DNA from: Clostridia bacterium
GTDB taxonomy: Bacteria > Bacillota > Clostridia > Oscillospirales > Acutalibacteraceae
DNA length: 34,999 nucleotides
Assembly (NCBI GenBank): GCA_017625095.1
Contig: JAGALQ010000033.1
Coordinates: 1-34,999, forward strand
Reading direction: 5' to 3'
Shown piece by piece: positions 26,271 through 32,756 of the stretch; within the stretch, counting starts at the first letter, position 1; each line of letters starts with the position of its first letter. The position numbers and the translations under genes were made by a program. Below the pieces are notes generated by a model. The model saw nothing but the letters and a program-made list of their open reading frames with translations. It searched no databases and was not told the origin of the DNA.

Positions 26271-27430
26271 TGAATATTCTTATCACCGGTGCAAAGGGAT
26301 TTGCAGGCAAAAACCTTACCGAAAACCTCCGCAACATAAAAGACAGCAAAAACAGAACACGTCCCGGTATTCTGATTGATGAAATATTTGAATACGATAT
26401 TGACTCAACACCTGATGAGCTTCACGAATACTGCTCGAAGGCAGACTTCGTCTTTCACCTTGCAGGCATAAACAGACCCAAGGATACAAGAGAGTTTTCA
26501 GGCAATTACGGCATATTGAGCACTGTGCTCGATGAGCTTAAAGCATCATCAAACAAAGCTCCCATTATGCTTTCATCTTCCGTGCAGGCTACACTTGAAG
26601 GCAGATTTTCAGGCTCCGAATACGGCAAAAGCAAGCTTGAAGCTGAAAATTTGCTTTTTGGTTACGGAGAAGAAAACGGATCAAAGGTGCTTGTTTACCG
26701 CCTGCCAAACCTTTTCGGAAAGTGGTGCAGACCGAATTACAACTCTGCCGTTGCAACATTCTGTAATAACATTGCCAACGATCTTCCCATCACCGTAAAC
26801 GACCCTGCCGTTGAGCTTGAGCTTCTTTATATTGACGATTTTGTTGACGAGATGCTCAATGCTCTTGAAGGCAAAGAAACGAGAAACGGCAAATTCTGCG
26901 CATTCTCTGTTACACACAAAGTAACTCTTGGTGAAATTGTTGAGATGCTTGAAAACTTCAAGGCTCAGAGCACTACACTTGTTATGCCTGAAATACCGTT
27001 TAATTCCTTTGCTAAAAAGCTCTATTCGACCTATCTTTCCTATCTTCCGCAGGAAAAGGTAAGCATTCCGCTGAAAATGAACAGCGATGCCAGAGGCAGC
27101 TTTACCGAGATTTTAAAAACAGCCTCCTGCGGTCAGTTTTCCGTTAACGTAAGTAATCCCGGTATAACAAAGGGACAGCACTGGCACAATACGAAATGGG
27201 AATTTTTCATTGTTGTTTCGGGTGAGGCTCTTATTCAGCAAAGAAAAATCGGCACGGATGAGGTGCTTGAATTCCGCGTCACGGGTGATAAGCCTGAGGC
27301 TGTTCATATGCTTCCGGGCTTCACTCACAATATTATCAACCTTTCCGAAACGGAAAAGCTTGTTACATTAATGTGGGCAAACGAACAGTTTGACCCCGAA
27401 AAACCCGATACTTTTTTTGAAGTTGTGTGA
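26270..27430 (+). CDS. capF: Bifunctional epimerase/reductase CapF (UDP-2-acetamido-2,6-dideoxy-hexulose)
   Basis: This 386-residue protein has an N-terminal short-chain dehydrogenase domain (about 1-245, starting NILITGAKGFAGKNL) and a C-terminal cupin domain (about 265-386) with the metal-site phrase GQHWHNTKWEFF. In Staphylococcus CapF the cupin part epimerises carbon 3 and the dehydrogenase reduces carbon 4 with NADPH. The length fits the family. ATG 26270 shares a base with the preceding stop and is served by GGAG at 26257-26260. Order here is E-G-F instead of the staphylococcal E-F-G. Confidence 0.92.
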   Translation: MNILITGAKGFAGKNLTENLRNIKDSKNRTRPGILIDEIFEYDIDSTPDELHEYCSKADFVFHLAGINRPKDTREFSGNYGILSTVLDELKASSNKAPIMLSSSVQATLEGRFSGSEYGKSKLEAENLLFGYGEENGSKVLVYRLPNLFGKWCRPNYNSAVATFCNNIANDLPITVNDPAVELELLYIDDFVDEMLNALEGKETRNGKFCAFSVTHKVTLGEIVEMLENFKAQSTTLVMPEIPFNSFAKKLYSTYLSYLPQEKVSIPLKMNSDARGSFTEILKTASCGQFSVNVSNPGITKGQHWHNTKWEFFIVVSGEALIQQRKIGTDEVLEFRVTGDKPEAVHMLPGFTHNIINLSETEKLVTLMWANEQFDPEKPDTFFEVV

Positions 27431-27436
27431 TAATAA

Positions 27437-28645
27437 ATGGGTATTAAAAATGCCGTACTGAAAGAGCGCGAAAAAATTCTGCTCAATATGCTTGCCAATA
27501 GTCTTTTCAATGCAGGGCGCGAGGCTAATCTGAACGAAGATAACCTCAACGCGGTCTGGTTGGAAGCATATACTCAGGCGGTTACCCTTACCGCTTTTCA
27601 GGGTTTTGGCGGTGAGCTTCCCGTATTTATCAGGAACTCACTCAATCAGACCCTTGCGGACAATACAAAAATTGACTTTGAGCACGTACGTATCTGCGGT
27701 ATGATGAAGAATGCAGGTGTCAGGTGTACAATTCTCAAAGGATATGCATCCGCCCTCTACTATCCTGATCCGCTTATGCGTTCAATGGGCGACGTTGATT
27801 TTCTTGTCGATACCGACGATTTTGAAAAAGCTGCCGAAGTTCTCAAAAAAAACAACTATAAATCAACAGACAAAAACCACGATGTGCACGATGTGTATTT
27901 CAGCGATATAAGCCGCTGCGAAATGCATTTTCAGCCTTCGGGTATTCCGGACGGCAAAGCAGGCGTAAAGGTAAGAAAATATCTCTCGGATCTTTCAGAG
28001 AAATCTGTAAACGTAAAAACAGAGCTCGGTGAAATAACCGTGCCTTCCGATTATCATCACGGACTTATAATTCTGCTTCATATGTGTCATCACCTGACAG
28101 GTGACGGACTCGGACTCAGACACCTTTGCGACTGGGCAGTATTTCTGAACAAGATGAGCGAAGCGGAGTTTCTTGAAATGTTTGAAGAAACGTTCAGAAA
28201 TATCGGTCTTTGGAATTTTGCCGAAGTAATGACGTTTATTTCGTGCGAATATTTAGGTTTGCCGGAAATGAACTTTGCAAAAAGCGCTGACAAACAGCTT
28301 GCCGAATATATTCTGACCGATATTATCATCGGCGGAAATTTCGGACAGAAAACTGCCGACAGAAGCCACGAAAGTTTGCTTGTCTCAAGCAAAAATGAAA
28401 AGCAAGTTTCGATGTTTAAGCAGTTTTTTATCTCTGCCAATACTATTGTTTATAAGAACTGGAAGGTTGCAAGAAAATTTAAATTTATTCTTCCGCTTGG
28501 CTGGATATTTTTCGGCGCACGGTATGTATTCCGTTCTCTTCTGGGCAAACGTCCGAAAATTCGCCCGAAAAAGGTAGCCAAAAATGCATCGGAAAGAATG
28601 GATATTTATTCAGAGCTTAAGTTGTTTAAAAATTTTAACAGTTAA
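27437..28645 (+). CDS. Nucleotidyltransferase-fold protein (NTP_transf_5 type)
   Basis: This 402-residue protein has the NTP_transf_5 pattern: LKGYASALYYPDPLMRSMGD followed by VDFLVDTDDFEKA, in which the aspartates after GD would bind metal. A later histidine-rich stretch LLHMCHHL with GLRHLCDWAVFLNK is also typical. Family members occur in exopolysaccharide loci and among lasso-peptide tailoring enzymes. Their reaction is mostly undefined. No clear ribosome binding site precedes the ATG, so coupling to capF, seven bases upstream, is likely. The last 87 bases but 25 (28534-28620) recur downstream at 29683-29769, after the LicD gene. Confidence 0.8.
   Translation: MGIKNAVLKEREKILLNMLANSLFNAGREANLNEDNLNAVWLEAYTQAVTLTAFQGFGGELPVFIRNSLNQTLADNTKIDFEHVRICGMMKNAGVRCTILKGYASALYYPDPLMRSMGDVDFLVDTDDFEKAAEVLKKNNYKSTDKNHDVHDVYFSDISRCEMHFQPSGIPDGKAGVKVRKYLSDLSEKSVNVKTELGEITVPSDYHHGLIILLHMCHHLTGDGLGLRHLCDWAVFLNKMSEAEFLEMFEETFRNIGLWNFAEVMTFISCEYLGLPEMNFAKSADKQLAEYILTDIIIGGNFGQKTADRSHESLLVSSKNEKQVSMFKQFFISANTIVYKNWKVARKFKFILPLGWIFFGARYVFRSLLGKRPKIRPKKVAKNASERMDIYSELKLFKNFNS
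28534..28620 (+). repeat. Direct repeat, left copy (inside 3' end of nucleotidyltransferase gene)
   Basis: These 87 bases match 29683-29769 with three mismatches by direct comparison. The pair encloses the LicD gene at a spacing of 1,149 bases, a multiple of three. The left copy lies in the coding frame of the nucleotidyltransferase. Confidence 0.9.
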
Positions 28646-28681
28646 TGTTTAGTAAAAATAATCAAAAGGAAGTCCTATAGT

Positions 28682-29570
28682 ATGAAAAAAAGTTTTAAGA
28701 TTTATCTTCGAAAAATTAAGACCAGTTATCCGTGAAATCGCTGGATGGGATGAATTAAAAGAAGAAACAGCAACGATATACTATATATTAGACAATTATA
28801 TAGATATAAGAGAGTTTCCTAAAGCAACCGGCTTACTCAGACAATGTCAGTTAGGTGACGCTGAACTCTTAAGAATTGTTTGCGAAATTCTAACGAAAAA
28901 TAATATTCAGTACTGGCTTAGTTACGGCACATTATTGGGTGCCTTTAGGCATAAAGGATTTATTCCTTGGGATGATGATCTTGATATTTGCATGACCCGA
29001 GACAACTATAATAAGGCTTGGGAAATTTTACCTGAAGAACTTAAAAAATACAACATATATATTAATGAACCGAATCCTCAGCGAATTGCAATTTCTATTT
29101 GGAAAGCAGGACTTATCCTTGATATTTTTCCTGTTGACAATGTTGACGTACGCACAGTAAAAGATCTGAATGACTTGAAAGATAGATTAATTGCATATAG
29201 AAGCTATTATAAAAAGCATAGAAATGATACTCCCAAATCGTTGAAATCAGCAAAAGAAAAGATAATAGGTCCCGAAAGTTCAGATAATCCCATATGGTAT
29301 CATAATGTAGAATGTGGCACATCAGGCCTTGCATACGACAACTCAATGATTTTTCCTCTGAAAGTCATTGAGTTTGAAGGCTATAAATTCTACGCTCCAA
29401 ATGATTGTCACAGATATCTTACAAAAATGTACGGAAATTATATGAACTTTCCGCGTAACGGTGTACTTCATCATCATGGTAGTGGAGGACAAAATATTAC
29501 TGAAAATTCAAAAAAACATAATGTTGATATGGATAAATTTATTGACGAGCTAAAGCAATATAAAATATAA
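28682..29570 (+). pseudogene. LicD-family phosphotransferase, frameshifted in an A7 tract after the start codon
   Basis: The LicD pattern is clear from 28860 onward: a Leu-rich helix, then YWLSYGTLLGAFRHKGF and IPWDDDLDICM, LDIFPVDNV, and a C-terminal MYGNYMNFPRN. These enzymes transfer phosphorylcholine or similar groups to surface sugars. An ATG at 28682 with AAGGA at 28666-28670 is the natural start, but its frame ends after 17 codons. The LicD frame is open from 28686 with no stop; removing one A from the seven at 28685-28691 joins both into a 295-residue protein beginning MKKVLRFIFEKLRP. The gene is AT-rich compared with its neighbours. The only in-frame start in the current sequence is TTG 28935, which would cut the active-site region. 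A true defect, phase variation or a sequencing error are all possible. Confidence 0.8.
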
Positions 29571-29682
29571 ATTACGCCTAATAGATTTAAACATTGATAT
29601 CAAAAATAATTTTATAAGTTTAGTTAATACCATATCAGAATGTTTTAATGTATTAAAATTTGTATTTAAGATACTTGCTGCA

Positions 29683-29800
29683 TTCTCTTCTGGGCAAACG
29701 TCCGAAAATCCGCCCGAAAAAGGTAGCCATAAATGCATCGGAAAGAATGGATATTTATTCGGAGCTTAATCTTTTCAAAGAAGATAATCAAAAACAATAA
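29683..29800 (+). pseudogene. Remnant of nucleotidyltransferase 3' end (right direct-repeat copy)
   Basis: Bases 29683-29769 repeat the end of the nucleotidyltransferase gene (84 of 87 bases equal). The frame continues to its own stop at 29798-29800, reading 38 codons from 29684 and ending in FKEDNQKQ. There is no start codon and nothing homologous is seen to its left, so it is a fragment. It probably represents the original end of the gene, cut off by the arrival of LicD, or of a lost second copy. Confidence 0.85.
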
Positions 29801-29818
29801 AAATATATCAAAAAATTC

Positions 29819-29855
29819 AAGGCTTGCAGAGCGAATGCCCTGCAAGCCTTTTTAA
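29819..29855. terminator. Bidirectional intrinsic terminator between convergent operons
   Basis: An 11-bp perfect stem (29819-29829, aaggcttgcag, with 29840-29850, ctgcaagcctt) has a 10-nt loop. A T-run follows on the plus strand, and on the minus strand the stem is followed by GAATTTTTT. It ends the plus-strand capsule operon and, in the other direction, the PqqD-like gene whose stop codon lies at 29852. Confidence 0.88.
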
Positions 29856-30124
29856 TTTACAAGTCCGTTTTCTTCAAGCTGAAGAAGAAAATCTTTCAGG
29901 TCTTTTTCAGCTTCTTCTTTGGAAATATCATAATTTTTAATCATTGCTTCAAGCAGCTCGTCAAAAGTTTTCTCGCTTTGGAGCTCTAACCAGAGAAAAT
30001 AGCTGACGGGATTGAAAATAACGATGTTTTTTCCGCAGGCGGAATCAACAGGCACGGCAATATACTCGCCTGCAATTTCACGTGCAATATAACCTGGTTT
30101 TATGCTGTATTTTTTATTTCTCAT
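29852..30124 (-). CDS. PqqD-family small protein
   Basis: This 90-residue protein has the PqqD fold pattern: an N-terminal beta region (GEYIAVPVDSACGKNIVIFN), then the helical phrase LWLELQSEKTFDELLEAM and a final acidic helix ending LLQLEENGLVN. PqqD-like domains bind leader peptides in RiPP pathways, but stand-alone copies are also common in polysaccharide loci with unknown roles. The start was placed at 30124 because GGAGAGG lies six to seven bases upstream on the minus strand. It is the last gene of the minus operon, 17 bases after the epimerase. Confidence 0.8.
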   Translation of the reverse strand: MRNKKYSIKPGYIAREIAGEYIAVPVDSACGKNIVIFNPVSYFLWLELQSEKTFDELLEAMIKNYDISKEEAEKDLKDFLLQLEENGLVN

Positions 30125-30141
30125 AAGTTGCCTCTCCGATT

Positions 30142-31212
30142 TCACATATAAAACTCTTTGTACCATTCTGCAAACTTGCGAAGTCCGTCACGCAGGGAGG
30201 TCGAGGGCTTGAAGCCGAAATCTCTTTCGAGGGCTGAAGTGTCAGCGTAGGTAACAGGTACGTCGCCTGCCTGCATAGGGACAAGCTGCTTATGCGATTC
30301 GAAGTCGTAATCGGCAGGTAAAACCTCAGCACGTATAAGCTCTTGCTGAAGGATATCGACAAAGTCGAGCAGATTCTCAGGGCTGTTGTTGCCTATATTG
30401 TAAACTCTGTAAGGCGGGATCGGAAGTCCGTCCTCCCCGTTTGCTTTTTCGGGTGCACACTGCATAACGCGCTTGACACCTTCGACAATGTCGTCGACAA
30501 AGGTAAAATCTCTTTTGCAGTTTCCAAAATTAAAAATCTGTATATTATCTCCTGCGCGGAGCTTGTTTGTGAAGCCGAAATATGCCATATCGGGTCTGCC
30601 GGCAGGACCGTAAACGGTAAAGAAACGAAGCCCAGTGGACGGTATGTTGTAGAGCTTTGAGTAGGAATGAGCCATCAGCTCATTGCTCTTCTTGGTCGCT
30701 GCGTAAAGGCTTACGGGGTTATCCACTTTATCGTCGGTGCTGTAGGGGACTTTTTTGTTTGAGCCGTAAACACTTGAGGATGAAGCATAAACAAGGTGCT
30801 CAACCGGATGGTTGCGGCAGGCTTCAAGAATGTTGTAAAAGCCGATGATGTTGCTCTCGATATAAACGTCGGGGTTTGTGATTGAGTATCGCACCCCTGC
30901 CTGAGCAGCAAGGTTTACAACAACGTCAAAACTGTATTTTTCAAAGTTTTCGTTAATAAGTGCTCTGTCAGCAATATTACCTTTTATAAAAATCCACTTG
31001 CTGCCTGTTTTTTCTGCAGCGAGCTTTTCAATTTCACGCAGTCTGTATTCTTTTATTGAAACGTCGTAGTAATCGTTCATATTATCGATGCCGATAACTG
31101 TTATGTTTTCAACAGTTTTCATAAGCTCAATAACAAGGTTTGAGCCGATGAAACCTGCAGCACCTGTAACGAGTACGGTTTTTCCGCTTAAATTAACATT
31201 CTGAGCTAGCAT
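30142..31212 (-). CDS. UDP-glucuronate 4-epimerase (CapI/LspL family)
   Basis: This 356-residue extended short-chain dehydrogenase interconverts UDP-glucuronate and UDP-galacturonate. Motifs are VTGAAGFIGSNL with the NAD loop, NLAAQAGVRYSITNPDVYIESN, YASSSSVYG, the catalytic SLYAATKK, and RFFTVYGPAGRPDMAYF, which together separate it from UDP-glucose epimerases. No UDP-glucose 6-dehydrogenase lies in the window, so UDP-glucuronate must come from elsewhere. It is on the opposite strand to the capsule operon but may feed the same polymer. Confidence 0.9.
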   Translation of the reverse strand: MLAQNVNLSGKTVLVTGAAGFIGSNLVIELMKTVENITVIGIDNMNDYYDVSIKEYRLREIEKLAAEKTGSKWIFIKGNIADRALINENFEKYSFDVVVNLAAQAGVRYSITNPDVYIESNIIGFYNILEACRNHPVEHLVYASSSSVYGSNKKVPYSTDDKVDNPVSLYAATKKSNELMAHSYSKLYNIPSTGLRFFTVYGPAGRPDMAYFGFTNKLRAGDNIQIFNFGNCKRDFTFVDDIVEGVKRVMQCAPEKANGEDGLPIPPYRVYNIGNNSPENLLDFVDILQQELIRAEVLPADYDFESHKQLVPMQAGDVPVTYADTSALERDFGFKPSTSLRDGLRKFAEWYKEFYM

Positions 31213-31221
31213 AAATTCACC

Positions 31222-32346
31222 TTATCCGTAAATTATTTTATTTACTCTTTCTTTGGCATCGTTTATATCAAAAAATATTACAGACATACCGTTATAATAC
31301 CTGAATGTGTATGTGCCGTCGAAGGGCACGTGGTGTGATTCTATATCAAAGTTACTTTGTAGTGTATTCGATGCAATGTTGCCGACAACAGACGTCAGTT
31401 CCGCAAGGGGGATATTTGTTTTTACAAGGCGGAATGCGAAATCGGTCAGATTGTATATTTCCGTAATGCTTTTTTCGGTCAGTATCTTTTCGGCAAGGGC
31501 TTCGATGACTTTTCTTTGCCTTGCTGTACGGTTGAAATCGTTGTCAATTTTACGGATTCGCATATATATGAGTGTTCTGTCACCGTTGAATCTGTTAGGA
31601 CCGATGTTGTATTTTACTTTGCCTCCACTGTAGTTGGTCATATAGTCAACCTCAGCCTGAGTAAGATCAATTGTAACACCGCCTGCTTTGTCAACAAAAT
31701 CTGTAACACCGTTAAAATCAATTACAACAAAGCGCTTAATGTCGAGGTCAAACAGTTGGTTTACCGTGTTTACGGCAAGACCTGCGCCGTCAATCGAATA
31801 TGCTGAATTGATTTTGTTCCAGCCGACACCTTCTATGGGCACAAGTGAATCACGCAGAACGGAAATCATTTTTACTGTGCCTGTCCTTTTGTTATGTGAC
31901 AGAATAATCATAGCGTCACTTCTGCCTCTTTGCTTGGTGATATCTCTGGAATCAGTGCCGAGCACAAGGATGTTTTCGATGTTGGGGTCTTTCTTTTCTG
32001 TTTTGTAAATCGGTGTTTTCCCGAAAACACTCAATGCGTTTTTGTTTCTGCCGAAGGAGGCGTTGCGGTCAAGACCGTCAGCAAGTGTGTATGGTGCTTT
32101 TGTCTGCAGCTCATCGTCAGTTTCAAGTTCCTTGAGTGTTACGTTTGCCCATTCTTCAGGTTGCGGATCTGTTGCAGGAACAGTGTATTCATTGTCTCTT
32201 TCGATAATATCTGTTTTTGTATAAGCATTTTTGTGGTAACTGATAATAAGCGGCAAAGCAAAGGCCGATATAATAAGAATCACCAGTGCAAGAGCAATCG
32301 GCAGAAAACACTTTACTATTCTTTTTTTCTTCGGTCCCTTTTCCAT
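31222..32346 (-). CDS. LytR-CpsA-Psr (LCP) family cell-wall polymer ligase
   Basis: This 374-residue protein has a short basic cytoplasmic start, one membrane helix (about 14-36) and an extracellular LCP domain. LCP enzymes move lipid-linked glycopolymers onto peptidoglycan. The domain shows LVLGTDSRD, GRSDAMIILS, MISVLRDSLV, the binding-site arginines in IYMRIRK and the RTARQRKVIEALA helix. The start was placed at ATG 32346. A TTG at 32364 has no ribosome binding site. It is the first gene of a minus operon with the glucuronate epimerase, and could anchor the neighbouring capsule. Confidence 0.9.
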   Translation of the reverse strand: MEKGPKKKRIVKCFLPIALALVILIISAFALPLIISYHKNAYTKTDIIERDNEYTVPATDPQPEEWANVTLKELETDDELQTKAPYTLADGLDRNASFGRNKNALSVFGKTPIYKTEKKDPNIENILVLGTDSRDITKQRGRSDAMIILSHNKRTGTVKMISVLRDSLVPIEGVGWNKINSAYSIDGAGLAVNTVNQLFDLDIKRFVVIDFNGVTDFVDKAGGVTIDLTQAEVDYMTNYSGGKVKYNIGPNRFNGDRTLIYMRIRKIDNDFNRTARQRKVIEALAEKILTEKSITEIYNLTDFAFRLVKTNIPLAELTSVVGNIASNTLQSNFDIESHHVPFDGTYTFRYYNGMSVIFFDINDAKERVNKIIYG

Positions 32347-32387
32347 AAAAGCACCCGTCAGCAATGTAAGCTTTTTATTTTTAATAT

Positions 32388-32416
32388 ATTATACAGCGTA
32401 TATGCGGATATATCAA
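32388..32416 (-). promoter_or_regulatory. Promoter of the LCP operon
   Basis: Read on the minus strand, TTGATA (32416-32411) and TATAAT (32393-32388) are separated by exactly 17 bases. Transcription would start near 32380, about 35 bases before the LCP start codon. Confidence 0.7.
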
Positions 32417-32619
32417 CATTTATTTTGTTTATATTAAAACTTATACATTATTAAAATCCGTTTACACATCATAATATTGCAAACGCAAAAAGTATTTGCA
32501 AAGCAGAGCAATTGAAATGACCACGGAAACGGTACAGTATAATCAGTAATATCTTTATATAGTAAAAACAATATATTCGTGATGTTTTTTAAAAAATGTA
32601 ATTTTGCGAAAAAACGCCT

Positions 32620-32637
32620 GTACAAAAAAATTTGTAC
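32620..32637. promoter_or_regulatory. Palindromic operator-like site
   Basis: The perfect inverted repeat gtacaaa-aaaa-tttgtac lies 31 bases upstream of the -35 box of the lipoprotein gene. Its size and symmetry fit a dimeric helix-turn-helix regulator. The regulator is unknown and none is encoded in the window. Confidence 0.45.
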
Positions 32638-32667
32638 GTATTGCTTTGTGATACGGATTCTGATCTC

Positions 32668-32696
32668 TTGACATTGAAGGTGTTATGCCGTATGAT
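32668..32696 (+). promoter_or_regulatory. Near-consensus sigma-A promoter of the lipoprotein gene
   Basis: TTGACA (32668-32673) and TATGAT (32691-32696) are 17 bases apart, the best promoter in the window. Transcription would start near 32703, about 54 bases before the ATG at 32757. Confidence 0.8.
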
Positions 32697-32756
32697 TTGG
32701 TTAAGTAAATGCAAATGGAATTCTGAAAAAGCAGATAATGAAGAAGGTTTTTTATT

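Larger units (their letters stand above)
32347..32756. other. Divergent intergenic region
   Basis: No gene is seen in these 410 bases. The left part holds the promoter of the LCP operon, the centre is AT-rich without clear structure, and the right part holds the palindrome at 32620-32637 and the promoter at 32668-32696 for the lipoprotein gene. Confidence 0.6.

Noticed and set aside
28685-28691. A7 tract as a programmed -1 ribosomal frameshift site
   Set aside because: The LicD frame is +1 relative to the ATG frame, so -1 slippage on A-AAA-AAG-like sequence would not reach it. Loss of one A, in DNA or in the transcript, fits better.
28935-29570. TTG 28935 as the real start of the LicD gene
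   Set aside because: It lies inside the conserved YWLSYGTLLGAFRHKGF motif, has no ribosome binding site, and the homologous frame continues open upstream to 28686.
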